Assembly: GCA_002437945.1 (NCBI GenBank)
Contig: DJSB01000007.1
Span: 1 to 57,111 of the forward strand
Length of the DNA: 57,111 bases
From: Christensenella sp. UBA6345
GTDB lineage: Bacteria > Bacillota > Clostridia > Christensenellales > UBA1242
Direction: 5' to 3'
Numbering within the stretch: position 1 is the stretch's first letter; each line of letters starts with the position of its first letter. The translations under genes were made by a program, and so were the position numbers. Of the stretch, positions 25,775-34,201 are shown one piece after another. Below the pieces are notes generated by a model, which saw only the letters and a program-made list of their open reading frames with translations, searched no databases and had not been told where the DNA came from.

Positions 25775-26802
25775 TAGGAATTAGATTTAAAAATAATTGT
25801 AAATTATATTATTTTTCACCTAATGGATTAGAATTAAGTGTAGGACAAAAAGTTGTAGTAGAAACTCCCAACGGTAATACTTTGGCCAATGTTGTAAGTC
25901 CTGTAAGTAATGTTAGTGAAGAAGAAATAGTTGCACCTTTAACCAATGTATTAAGAGTGGCTACTGATGAAGATATAAAAACAATGGAAAAGTTGGAATC
26001 TAAACATGACGAAGTGATTAATATCACCAAAGAACTTGTTGAAAAATTACAACTTGATATGAAACTTGTTGATTGTGAATTTACTTTAGACGGACAAAAA
26101 ATAATAATTTCTTATGTTTGTGAAGATAGGGTAGACTTTAGGGAACTAGTTAAAGAACTTGCAAGTAAATTAAAAAGTCGTATCGAACTTAAACAAATTG
26201 GAATACGTGACCAAGCAAAAACAATCGGCGGTATAGGTTGTTGTGGGCAGGTATGTTGTTGTAGTAGATACCTTAACAATTTTGATAAAGTATCTATTAA
26301 GATGGCAAAAACCCAAGATTTAAGTCTTAATCCTACAAAGATAAGTGGTGTATGTGGTAGACTTATGTGTTGTTTAAGTTATGAGAATGATGTTTATGCT
26401 GAAGCAAGTAAAGTTATGCCAAAGATTAATACTCGAGTAAAAACTCCAGATGGAATGGGTACTGTAGTATATAATAATTTATTGAAATTAATTTGCGATG
26501 TTAAACTTGATGGCGAAGATAATATTGTAGTAAAAAAATATTTTCTTAATGATATTGATTTTGAAGGTAAAAATTATCAGCCAAAACCAGAAGATCCTAC
26601 TAATTATGTTATGGAAAGTTATGAGAGTAAAGATAGTCCTTATGGATATATGCCACATAAATCAGAACCAGTATCGCAAGAACCAGAGCATAATACCGAA
26701 TTAAAAGAAAATATAAACGAAACTGAAAATAATAATAAAAAACCAAGAGATAAAAAAAGAAGATTTAAAAGGTATTTTAACAAGAATGCTACTAGAAGAT
26801 GA
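25765..26802 (+). CDS. ricT: RicT (YaaT, PSP1 family)
   Basis: 345 residues. In Bacillus RicT forms the Ric (Y-) complex with RicA and RicF, which carries iron-sulfur clusters and stimulates RNase Y-dependent mRNA processing, with effects on sporulation and competence. The PSP1 C-terminal domain spans about residues 60-170. The cysteine-rich segment is clear: GGIGCCGQVCCCSRYLNNF and KISGVCGRLMCCLSYEND. The C-terminal 75 residues are charged and Lys/Arg-rich, ending KRRFKRYFNKNATRR, a possible RNA-contact tail. It overlaps holB by 10 nt and the next gene by 17 nt. yabA, which usually follows in Bacillus, is absent; ricA and ricF are not in this window. Confidence 0.92.
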   Translation: MEVVGIRFKNNCKLYYFSPNGLELSVGQKVVVETPNGNTLANVVSPVSNVSEEEIVAPLTNVLRVATDEDIKTMEKLESKHDEVINITKELVEKLQLDMKLVDCEFTLDGQKIIISYVCEDRVDFRELVKELASKLKSRIELKQIGIRDQAKTIGGIGCCGQVCCCSRYLNNFDKVSIKMAKTQDLSLNPTKISGVCGRLMCCLSYENDVYAEASKVMPKINTRVKTPDGMGTVVYNNLLKLICDVKLDGEDNIVVKKYFLNDIDFEGKNYQPKPEDPTNYVMESYESKDSPYGYMPHKSEPVSQEPEHNTELKENINETENNNKKPRDKKRRFKRYFNKNATRR

Positions 26803-27439
26803 AAGATTAGATGATTTACAATTTAATAATCTTTACATAATCCAGAATCCCAATTTATATTGTTTTACATCTGATGCAGTAGAATTGTGTAATTATGTTA
26901 GGGCGGGCGTCAAAGATAGAATAGTTGACCTTTGTAGTGGTAGCGGAGTAATAGGTATTTTGGCACAAGCAAAAACCAAAGCAAAAGAAGTTATTTTAGT
27001 TGAAATCCAACCAGAACTAGCAGATATGAGTAAGAGAAGTGTTGAATACAATCAACTTAAAAATATAAAAGTTGTTAATGCTCCATTACAAGATATACAT
27101 AAGCAGATTGGTACTGGATATGAAGTAGTTGTATGTAATCCACCATATAAGATTAACAATGGTGGCAAAATTTCAGAAAAAAAAGAAATTGCTATATGTA
27201 AGCACGAAATTACTGTAACTTTAGAAGAAATAATAAAAGAAGCGAGTGTATTATTAAAATCTGGTGGAAGGTTTTATACTGTTAATAAAGAAGAACGTTT
27301 GGTCGATTTGCTATGCTTAATGCGTAAATATCATATCGAACCAAAAAATATAAAAATAAGACCTAGTACCAAAGGCGCTAATATAATTTTGGTAGAAGGT
27401 AAAAAAGATGGAAGGAGTGGATTAAGTATCCAGTTGTAA
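26786..27439 (+). CDS. trmN6: tRNA1(Val) A37 N6-methyltransferase-like protein (TrmN6/YabB)
   Basis: 217 residues, typical for the YabB/YfiC group. These SAM enzymes methylate N6 of adenine 37 in tRNA-Val in E. coli; in Bacillota the assignment is by homology. Visible motifs: ERLDDLQFNNLYIIQNP at the start, SAM-binding VDLCSGSGVIGIL, acidic strand end VEIQPELADM, and the catalytic VCNPPYK (NPPY). The coding start overlaps the end of ricT by 17 nt, suggesting translational coupling. rsmI begins 1 nt after the stop. Confidence 0.88.
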   Translation: MLLEDERLDDLQFNNLYIIQNPNLYCFTSDAVELCNYVRAGVKDRIVDLCSGSGVIGILAQAKTKAKEVILVEIQPELADMSKRSVEYNQLKNIKVVNAPLQDIHKQIGTGYEVVVCNPPYKINNGGKISEKKEIAICKHEITVTLEEIIKEASVLLKSGGRFYTVNKEERLVDLLCLMRKYHIEPKNIKIRPSTKGANIILVEGKKDGRSGLSIQL

Positions 27440-27440
27440 T

Positions 27441-28238
27441 ATGTTATATTTAGTAGGTACACCTATAGGTAACTTAAAGGAATTAAGTAGTTATGCAATT
27501 CAAATACTTAATGATGCTGATTATATCTTGTGTGAAGACACACGTACAAGTTCGGTTTTGCTTAATCACTATGATATAAAAAAGCCACTAAAGAGTTATC
27601 ATAAATTTAATGAGAAAAGTATGGTTGATAGTGTACTTGAAGATTTAAGCAATAATAAAAATATTGCATTAATCTCTGATGCTGGTATGCCGGGAATTTC
27701 TGACCCCGGTAATGTGTTGGTTAAGGCCGCTATTGAACATAATATAGAGTATACTGTAGTATCAGGTCCATGTGCGTTAATTAATGCATTTATTATGAGT
27801 GGCTATGATACTCCATTTACTTTTGTAGGGTTTTTACCAGATAAAGTTAATGAACGAAACAACTTGCTTATGCAGTACAAACAATATTATGGTACACTTA
27901 TATTCTATATGTCTTGTCATGATATAGATAAGTATTTTGACTCTTTGTATAGGGTTTTTGGCAATAAACAGGTATGTGTTGTACGTGAACTAACCAAAAT
28001 GTATGAAGAAAAAATATTCACAACACTACAAGAAGGCTATCATGGAGAATTGCGTGGAGAGTTTGTATTAGTACTTAATAACTCAAAAGAAGATAATCAA
28101 CTTAATAGTTTAACTATAAAAGAACATTTACTTCATTATATTAATCTAGGTGCTAGCAAGCAAGATGCAATAAAATATGTATGTGCTGATAGAAACATAA
28201 AAAAACAAGTTGTATATAAAGAAGCAATTGATTTGTAA
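27441..28238 (+). CDS. rsmI: 16S rRNA (cytidine1402-2'-O)-methyltransferase RsmI
   Basis: 265 residues, normal length. RsmI methylates the ribose of C1402 in the decoding centre, together with RsmH acting on the base. The tetrapyrrole-methylase fold is shown by LVGTPIGNLKELS, ILCEDTRTSSVLL, ISDAGMPGISDPG and VSGPCALINA; FVGFLPDK is the family's usual continuation. The last 50 residues form the small C-terminal domain. It closes the holB-ricT-trmN6-rsmI operon and is followed by a terminator. Confidence 0.95.
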   Translation: MLYLVGTPIGNLKELSSYAIQILNDADYILCEDTRTSSVLLNHYDIKKPLKSYHKFNEKSMVDSVLEDLSNNKNIALISDAGMPGISDPGNVLVKAAIEHNIEYTVVSGPCALINAFIMSGYDTPFTFVGFLPDKVNERNNLLMQYKQYYGTLIFYMSCHDIDKYFDSLYRVFGNKQVCVVRELTKMYEEKIFTTLQEGYHGELRGEFVLVLNNSKEDNQLNSLTIKEHLLHYINLGASKQDAIKYVCADRNIKKQVVYKEAIDL

Positions 28239-28293
28239 TCATTAATGATATTGTTTAACTAATAAGTAAAAATTATAACTAAATAATTATAAC

Positions 28294-28329
28294 AAAAAAG
28301 CATAACACTTTTTAAGTGCTATGCTTTTT
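28294..28329. terminator. Bidirectional terminator between rsmI and the HAD gene
   Basis: A-run plus GCATA-A-CACTT pairs with AAGTG-C-TATGC plus T-run, with one A-C mismatch. It overlaps the last two bases of the convergent HAD gene. Confidence 0.8.
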
Positions 28330-29200
28330 ATCTTTCTTTCCCATTATCTTTATTATTATTTTTTGTATCCTTAAATAATAGTGTACCCAATTCGGTAGTG
28401 TCTAAATCATCAGGCATATTTTTTTCTAGGATTTCACTTGGTATATCAACTGCTTTTGCAGTGTAGTATTTAGTTGGTAATAGATTATTATTTTGTGTTA
28501 TATGACGTGCTCTTATAAAATAATCTTTTGAATAAATAATTTCATCATATATTGGTTTTTTAGATTTATTTATTATAGAAGTAATCTTATTTAATTTTTC
28601 TTCTCTTACTTGTTCGGTAACGGGCATATTTTTAATTAGACTGTAATCTATTAGGTCTGTATAGAATTGTATGTTTTTCCAACTATTAACATGAAGTATA
28701 GAATTTTTGGTCATCTTACTTTTGTTGTTGGGGTCAAAATGCAAGGCAATTATGCCTTTGTGGTCAGCATTAATGCAGTTTTGTTTGTTGTCATCTATAA
28801 GCATAGATATGCCGTACTCTTTACAGAATAAATGTTTATTTCTACATCCCATAACCAATTTGTCGTATTCAACATCAAAATAATCTAGTAAATCCAGAGT
28901 CGCTTTTTTCATAGGAGCAAATTTGCTAGGGCGGTTGGTTAATAATATAACTTCGTGACCTTGGTCTCTCCATTTTTCTAAAGTTTCTAAAGCATCTTTA
29001 AATGCATAATATTTTGATGGATTAAACATAGGGAAAAGAAGTCTTAACAAACTTTTATTATTGTTTGTACCAGGCTCTACTGTTTTGTACACAAGTTTTT
29101 TGGCTTCAGGTTTGCCTACTTTTTGTGTCTTATTAAGTACTTTATATATCACCGATTTACAAGTAAATAAGGTGTTATCTATATCAACTGCTATTTTCAT
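28328..29200 (-). CDS. HAD-family phosphatase, 5'-nucleotidase-like
   Basis: 290 residues. The HAD motifs are readable: VDIDNTL (motif I, nucleophile Asp), ILLTNRP (motif II, Thr/Asn), and SMLIDDNKQN (motif IV, DD). The lysine of motif III is probably in KLVMGCRNKHLF. This resembles the 5'(3')-deoxyribonucleotidase/YqfW group, but members are about 180-200 residues; here an extra C-terminal part of about 90 residues without recognised domain follows. Substrate unknown. The ATG has no ribosome site and lies 6 nt after an extended -10, so a leaderless transcript is likely. It follows spmB on the same strand but has this separate promoter. Confidence 0.82.
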   Translation of the reverse strand: MKIAVDIDNTLFTCKSVIYKVLNKTQKVGKPEAKKLVYKTVEPGTNNNKSLLRLLFPMFNPSKYYAFKDALETLEKWRDQGHEVILLTNRPSKFAPMKKATLDLLDYFDVEYDKLVMGCRNKHLFCKEYGISMLIDDNKQNCINADHKGIIALHFDPNNKSKMTKNSILHVNSWKNIQFYTDLIDYSLIKNMPVTEQVREEKLNKITSIINKSKKPIYDEIIYSKDYFIRARHITQNNNLLPTKYYTAKAVDIPSEILEKNMPDDLDTTELGTLLFKDTKNNNKDNGKER

Positions 29201-29206
29201 ATTTCT

Positions 29207-29235
29207 ATTCTATCACACTTATTATTGTTTGTGAA
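29207..29235 (-). promoter_or_regulatory. Promoter of the HAD gene, predicted to give a leaderless mRNA
   Basis: On the minus strand TTCACA (29235-29230), 17 nt, TAGAAT (29212-29207) with TGA directly before the -10. The ATG at 29200 is 6 nt downstream of the -10. Confidence 0.6.
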
Positions 29236-29245
29236 TACCTAAACT

Positions 29246-29758
29246 TTAAATAATTTTGCAAATTAAACAAGCAGCAATTACTCCCAACATATTACTAATA
29301 ATCGCTACAGGTATACCATATGAAAATTTTTTGACTTTAGTTTGTGAAAAATATACTGCTGTAATATAAAATATCGCTTCGCTACTGCCGGCGACAGCAC
29401 AGCCGGCACGTGCTATATAACTGTCAACACCATAAGTTGTAAATATATTTTCTAGTGCGGCTAGACTGCCACAACCTGTTAATGGTTTAAGAATAACCAA
29501 TTGTGTAAGTTCACTAGGTATACCTAGAAGTTTGAATATAGGCGACAATAATTTTATTATTATTTCGCTCAATCCACTAATCGAAAATAATTCGACAGCA
29601 ATAAATATTGCTACAAGATATGGAAAACTTGTCAAGACTAAATCAAAACTTGTTTTTGCACCATATACAAAACTTGAATATGTATTATTACGTTTGATTA
29701 TGGAGTAAATTATAAGCAATATAATAAGTACAGGTATTATAAAATTACTTATTTGCAT
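29246..29758 (-). CDS. spmB: Spore maturation protein SpmB
   Basis: 170 residues, normal length. SpmB is a membrane protein with a nucleoside-recognition (Gate) domain; with SpmA it is needed for proper dehydration of the spore core in Bacillus and Clostridium perfringens. Family text includes GAKTSFDLVLTSFPYLVAIF, LKPLTGCGSLAALE and ARAGCAVAGSSEAIFYI. About four to five hydrophobic helices are visible. It overlaps the end of spmA by 14 nt and is co-translated with it. No separate ribosome site is needed or obvious. Confidence 0.93.
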   Translation of the reverse strand: MQISNFIIPVLIILLIIYSIIKRNNTYSSFVYGAKTSFDLVLTSFPYLVAIFIAVELFSISGLSEIIIKLLSPIFKLLGIPSELTQLVILKPLTGCGSLAALENIFTTYGVDSYIARAGCAVAGSSEAIFYITAVYFSQTKVKKFSYGIPVAIISNMLGVIAACLICKII

Positions 29759-30377
29759 ATATGTTCTCTTTTATATTATTTGTGGGTTGTGTTAATTTTT
29801 TGTGTTTTGATTTACTTATGCGGTTTTTTATTTTTTCACACAATTTACACATTAAAATGCCAGAAAATGTACTTACGAAAGTTGCAATTAAGGTAGGGAT
29901 TATTATATCGTTGGGACTTATACTTCCATGCGACACTCTTAAACCTATAACAGTAGTAGGTAGAAGTTGTAGACTAGATGTATTAAGTATCATGAGCATT
30001 ATCATACTACTTGTAGCAATATTGTTTCCTTTATCCATACCTTTAAGTGCTTTTATACCACTAGGTGTGCAAGCATTGCCCATACCTAGTAGATTGGACG
30101 TTATGTTAATTGCTATTTGATTTTTTGTTTCTTCGTCTTGTTTGCCAAACAGTTTATTGATTATTGGACTTAATAATTTACTAATTTTTGCATTAAGACC
30201 AGTATCTTCTACTATTCGCAATACTCCTAGCCATACAGCATATATTGCCCATAATTTTAAAGTCAAGGCTATTGCTTTTTGTGACCCACTTAACATTGTA
30301 GCAAAGGCAATATCTACATTTTTAAAAAGTAATAATCCTAGTCCTATTATTACAAAACTTGTCCATACTAGATTCAT
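29745..30377 (-). CDS. spmA: Spore maturation protein SpmA
   Basis: 210 residues from the ATG at 30377, which has AAAGGAG 5 nt upstream; an ATG 18 nt earlier would overlap that site and is not likely. SpmA is the partner of SpmB in spore core dehydration and heat resistance. The Gate-domain hallmark ITSNLLGMGNACTPSGIKALKGM is visible near the middle, with LWAIYAVWLGVLRIVEDTGL before it. The C-terminal tail is Lys-rich. spmA and spmB form a two-gene unit transcribed away from metG. Confidence 0.93.
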   Translation of the reverse strand: MNLVWTSFVIIGLGLLLFKNVDIAFATMLSGSQKAIALTLKLWAIYAVWLGVLRIVEDTGLNAKISKLLSPIINKLFGKQDEETKNQIAINITSNLLGMGNACTPSGIKALKGMDKGNNIATSSMIMLMILNTSSLQLLPTTVIGLRVSHGSISPNDIIIPTLIATFVSTFSGILMCKLCEKIKNRISKSKHKKLTQPTNNIKENIYANK

Positions 30378-30444
30378 ATTAACTCCTTTGTACATTTTTA
30401 TGTGGTTTATGTGTTTATTATGCCTTTGTTAAACCAAAATTAAA

Positions 30445-30473
30445 TTTACAATATAACGATTGTGTGTTACAAT
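30445..30473 (+). promoter_or_regulatory. Promoter of the metG operon
   Basis: TTTACA (30445-30450), 17 nt, TACAAT (30468-30473) with TGT directly before it (extended -10). The leader is about 24 nt with AAAGGA, too short for a T-box or SAM riboswitch. Confidence 0.7.
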
Positions 30474-30503
30474 AAACCTAGTATGATAAAAGGAAATAAG
30501 TAT

Positions 30504-32459
30504 ATGAAAGATTATTATATTACTACAGCGATAGCCTATACTTCGGGCAAACCACATATAGGTAACATATATGAAATAATATTGACAGATAGCATTGCTA
30601 GATTTAAACGTTTTCAAGGATACAATGTTTTCTTTCAAACTGGTACTGATGAACATGGACAGAAAATTGAAGAGAAAGCACTTGCAAAAGGTTTAACACC
30701 TAAACAATTTGTAGATGGTGTGGCTAATACCATAAAAGGATTGTGGGATACTGCTAATATCTCTTATGATAAATTTATCCGTACTACCGATGCTGACCAT
30801 GAAGTTCAAGTTCAAAAAATATTTAAAAAACTTTATGATCAAGGCGACATATATAAGGGTAGTTATGAAGGTATGTATTGTACTCCATGTGAGTCTTTTT
30901 GGACTTCTTCACAACTAGTTGATGGTAAATGTCCAGATTGTGGTAGAGAAGTTAAACCAGCAAAAGAAGAAGCATATTTCTTTAAGATGAGTAAATATGC
31001 TGATAGATTATTGGATTATTATAATTCTCACCCAGATTTTATATTGCCAGTATCTAGAAAAAATGAAATGGTTAACAACTTTTTGAAAAAAGGACTTCAA
31101 GATTTGTGCGTATCTCGTACAAGTTTTAAGTGGGGTATTCCAGTTACTTTTGACCCAAAACATGTTGTTTATGTATGGCTAGACGCATTAACCAATTATA
31201 TTACTGGTATTGGTTATGATGTAGATGGTAATAGTAAAGATAGTTTTAATAGATTTTGGCCAGCAGATTTACACGTTATTGGTAAAGATATTGTAAGATT
31301 CCATATTATATATTGGCCTATTTTCTTAATGGCATTAGGTTTGCCTATTCCAAAGAAAATATACGGACATGGTTGGTTGTTACAGAATGGCGAAAAGATG
31401 AGTAAATCAAAAGGTAATGTTATGTACTTTGATGATCTTGCTAGTGTCTTTGGAGTTGATGCTGTAAGATATTATGTCCTTAACGAAATGAGTTTTGATA
31501 ATGATGGCTCTGTAGGTTGGGACTTACTTACAGACAAAACAAACTCTGACCTTGCCAATGTGTACGGTAACTTGGTTAGCCGTACAATCGCTATGACCAA
31601 TAAATATTTTGGTGGTGTGGTTAATAAATCTACAAATTATGAAGATGTAGATAAGGAATTAAAAGAAGTAGTAGAAAATGCTTACGGAAAAGTTTCTAAA
31701 AAGATAGATGATTTACAAATATCTGATTCAATTGCTGAAGTGATGAGTATATTTAGACGTGCTAATAAGTATATTGATGAGACTTGCCCTTGGGTACTAG
31801 CAAAAGAAAATAATACTGAAAGATTAAATACTGTATTATACAATTTATGTGAAGCAATTATGGTAGGTTCAACTTTACTTCAACCATATATGCCTGCTAC
31901 TGCTGAAAAAGTTGCGCATATGATGGGTGCAAAATTAAGAACAGTAGATACAATAGCAACATTTGGTTATGAAGAACAATATCATGTTACAGATACTCCT
32001 GAAGTATTGTTCCCACGTCTTGATATTAAAGATGTAATGAAAAAAGCAGAAGAAATAAAAGAAAAACAAATAAAGGAATACAACTTGGAAAATAAACCTG
32101 TAGAGACTGTAGAAGAAAATACAAGTAAACCAATTATTAATTTTGACGATTTTGAAAAAGTTGAATTAAAAGTTGGTACTATACTTAACAGTGAAAAAGT
32201 AGAAGGTAGTGAGAAACTATTAAAGAATACTGTAAAACTTGGTGATGAAACACGTACTATTGTGAGCGGTATTGCAAAAACATATAAACCAGAAGATATT
32301 ATTGGTAGACAAGTAGTGGTTGTTACCAACCTTGCACCAAGAAAATTAAAGGGCATAATGAGTGAAGGTATGATATTATGTGCTTTCGATGAAAAAACCA
32401 ATGATTTAGCATTGATTAGCCCTATTTCTCAATTTAAAGATGGATGTGAAGTAAGTTAA
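30504..32459 (+). CDS. metG: Methionyl-tRNA synthetase with C-terminal tRNA-binding domain
   Basis: 651 residues from the ATG at 30504, chosen because AAAGGA ends about 10 nt upstream and the conserved text YYITTAIAYTSGKPHIGN then starts at once. Class I motifs: PHIGN near residue 17 and KMSKSKGN near residue 300. A zinc knuckle with four cysteines lies near residues 127-150 (CTPCESFW, CPDCGREV). The C-terminal 110 residues are an EMAP-II/Trbp111-like tRNA-binding OB fold (FDDFEKVELKVGTIL, VVTNLAPRKLKG, SEGMILCA), joined by a Lys/Glu-rich linker. The stop codon overlaps the tatD start (TAATG). Confidence 0.96.
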   Translation: MKDYYITTAIAYTSGKPHIGNIYEIILTDSIARFKRFQGYNVFFQTGTDEHGQKIEEKALAKGLTPKQFVDGVANTIKGLWDTANISYDKFIRTTDADHEVQVQKIFKKLYDQGDIYKGSYEGMYCTPCESFWTSSQLVDGKCPDCGREVKPAKEEAYFFKMSKYADRLLDYYNSHPDFILPVSRKNEMVNNFLKKGLQDLCVSRTSFKWGIPVTFDPKHVVYVWLDALTNYITGIGYDVDGNSKDSFNRFWPADLHVIGKDIVRFHIIYWPIFLMALGLPIPKKIYGHGWLLQNGEKMSKSKGNVMYFDDLASVFGVDAVRYYVLNEMSFDNDGSVGWDLLTDKTNSDLANVYGNLVSRTIAMTNKYFGGVVNKSTNYEDVDKELKEVVENAYGKVSKKIDDLQISDSIAEVMSIFRRANKYIDETCPWVLAKENNTERLNTVLYNLCEAIMVGSTLLQPYMPATAEKVAHMMGAKLRTVDTIATFGYEEQYHVTDTPEVLFPRLDIKDVMKKAEEIKEKQIKEYNLENKPVETVEENTSKPIINFDDFEKVELKVGTILNSEKVEGSEKLLKNTVKLGDETRTIVSGIAKTYKPEDIIGRQVVVVTNLAPRKLKGIMSEGMILCAFDEKTNDLALISPISQFKDGCEVS

Positions 32460-33241
32460 TGAAACTAACAGATACTCATTGTCACTTAAATGATGATTAT
32501 TTCTATGACAATGCTTCAACTTATATTAATAACTTTGAAAATGATAACCTACTACGAGTTTTTGTTGTAGGTTATGATTTTATTTCTAGTAAAAGGGCTA
32601 TAGAACTTGCTAATAATTATGATAGTGTATATGCCATTATTGGCATGCACCCAGAAGATTGTGCGAGTTATAATGCAGAATTTAAACAATTCGTGGTCGA
32701 CAATGCTAGTAATCCTAAAGTTATAGGTATAGGTGAGATAGGTCTAGATTATCATTATGGTACTGATGACAAACAATTACAAAAAGATGTATTAATAGAC
32801 CAGATAAAATTGGCTGATAAATTGCACTTGCCTATTGTAATTCATGTAAGAGATGCAATTGGCGATTTAATCGAAATTTTAAAGGATAATATTAAATATA
32901 TTAATAATGGCGGTATTATTCATTGCTTTAATGAAAGTATAGAAAGTTATAAGATTCTAAAGGACCTAGGATTTAAGTTTTCTTTTGGTGGGGCTATAAC
33001 TTTTAGCAATTCGAAGAATGCTCCTAGACTTTTAAAAGAAGTAGATTTAAATGATATATTATTAGAAACAGATAGTCCATATCTTACTCCAGAGCCTTTA
33101 CGCGGTAAGGAACGTAACCAGCCAAAATATGTAAAGTATGTGGCTGAACGTATAGCACAATATAAAGATGTTGATGTAGATACAATTATTAATGCCAACG
33201 AAAACAATATAAAACAAGTATTTAAAAAGATAAAAGGATAA
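32459..33241 (+). CDS. tatD: TatD-family metal-dependent deoxyribonuclease
   Basis: 260 residues, standard length. TatD nucleases are TIM-barrel enzymes with two metals that remove nucleotides from DNA 3' ends. Ligand motifs: DTHCHLND near the start, IGEIGLDYHY with the bridging Glu, PIVIHVRDA, GIIHCFN, and LETDSPYLTPEPLRG at the end. It overlaps metG by 1 nt and rsmA follows after 2 nt. The order metG-tatD-rsmA is conserved in Bacillota, although rnmV, commonly between tatD and rsmA, is missing. Confidence 0.94.
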   Translation: MKLTDTHCHLNDDYFYDNASTYINNFENDNLLRVFVVGYDFISSKRAIELANNYDSVYAIIGMHPEDCASYNAEFKQFVVDNASNPKVIGIGEIGLDYHYGTDDKQLQKDVLIDQIKLADKLHLPIVIHVRDAIGDLIEILKDNIKYINNGGIIHCFNESIESYKILKDLGFKFSFGGAITFSNSKNAPRLLKEVDLNDILLETDSPYLTPEPLRGKERNQPKYVKYVAERIAQYKDVDVDTIINANENNIKQVFKKIKG

Positions 33242-33243
33242 AT

Positions 33244-34053
33244 ATGGCAGATAAATTAAATATACAATTTAATAAGAACTTTGGACAAAACTTTATCTTT
33301 GATACCAATTTACTTAAGGCTATTGTTAATGATGCTGGTATTAATCAAAATACCGAAGTGTTGGAGATAGGTACTGGGGCAGGGACATTAACTAAAGAAA
33401 TAGCAAAAAGTAGCAAGAAAGTAGTTAGTTATGAGATTGATACCAATCTAGCACCAATAATATCGGATAATCTTCAAGTTGTTAACAATGCTCAAGTGAT
33501 ATTTAGAGATATTATGAAAGAGAGTATGGATAATATTGAAAGCAATTTTGAAGATGAATATACTATGATTGCTAATCTACCTTATTATATTACCACTCCT
33601 ATTATATTTAAGTTTCTCGAGAATGCTACTCGACTTAAATCAATGGTTATTATGGTACAAAAGGAAGTTGCTGATAGATTATGTGCTAGTCCCAATACTG
33701 CCGAATATGGGGCAATTACAGCCATAATTAACGCTGTAGCAGATACAAAAATTACCCGAATTGTTAAAAGAAATATGTTTGTACCAGCACCCAATGTAGA
33801 TAGTGCTGTAGTTAGAATAGACTTTAACAAAACGAAGTATGATATTAACAATTATAATAATTTAAGTTTGCTTATTAAATCTGCTTTCCATATGCGAAGA
33901 AAAACTTTAGTTAATAATTTAAAGAGTAGTTTTAATTTAGATAAAAGCATTATTGACCATGCTTTTGAAGTTATGGGTTTAAGTCAAAATATTCGTGGAG
34001 AAACTTTAAGTTCGGAGCAGTTTGTAAGATTAAGCAATTTGCTTTTCCAATAA
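33244..34053 (+). CDS. rsmA: 16S rRNA adenine dimethyltransferase RsmA (KsgA)
   Basis: 269 residues, normal. RsmA dimethylates two adjacent adenosines (A1518 and A1519 in E. coli numbering) at the 3' end of 16S rRNA in late 30S assembly; loss gives kasugamycin resistance. Motifs: NKNFGQNFIFD at the start, SAM-binding EIGTGAGTLTKEIA, and the catalytic ANLPYYITTPIIF. The C-terminal helical domain includes SAFHMRRKTLVNNLK. Last gene of the metG operon. In clostridia yabG and veg often follow; here four other genes come first. Confidence 0.96.
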   Translation: MADKLNIQFNKNFGQNFIFDTNLLKAIVNDAGINQNTEVLEIGTGAGTLTKEIAKSSKKVVSYEIDTNLAPIISDNLQVVNNAQVIFRDIMKESMDNIESNFEDEYTMIANLPYYITTPIIFKFLENATRLKSMVIMVQKEVADRLCASPNTAEYGAITAIINAVADTKITRIVKRNMFVPAPNVDSAVVRIDFNKTKYDINNYNNLSLLIKSAFHMRRKTLVNNLKSSFNLDKSIIDHAFEVMGLSQNIRGETLSSEQFVRLSNLLFQ

Positions 34054-34154
34054 TTAAATAATAGTACTATAATCATAACTTATGATTATAAAAAAACTAA
34101 ATAGTAATTGATTGTGTATTAATAAATTGTTTTAATAAATAATCATATAAAAAT

Positions 34155-34188
34155 AAAAAAATCTCACTAATTTTAGTGAGATTTTTTT
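34155..34188. terminator. Bidirectional terminator between rsmA and the lipoprotein gene
   Basis: A-run plus ATCTCACTAA pairs with TTAGTGAGAT plus T-run, 2-nt loop. Both convergent genes end here. Confidence 0.85.
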
Positions 34189-34201
34189 ATTAATTAAATA
34201 A

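Noticed and set aside
30474..30503. T-box or SAM riboswitch before metG
   Set aside because: The predicted leader is about 24 nt, too short for either.
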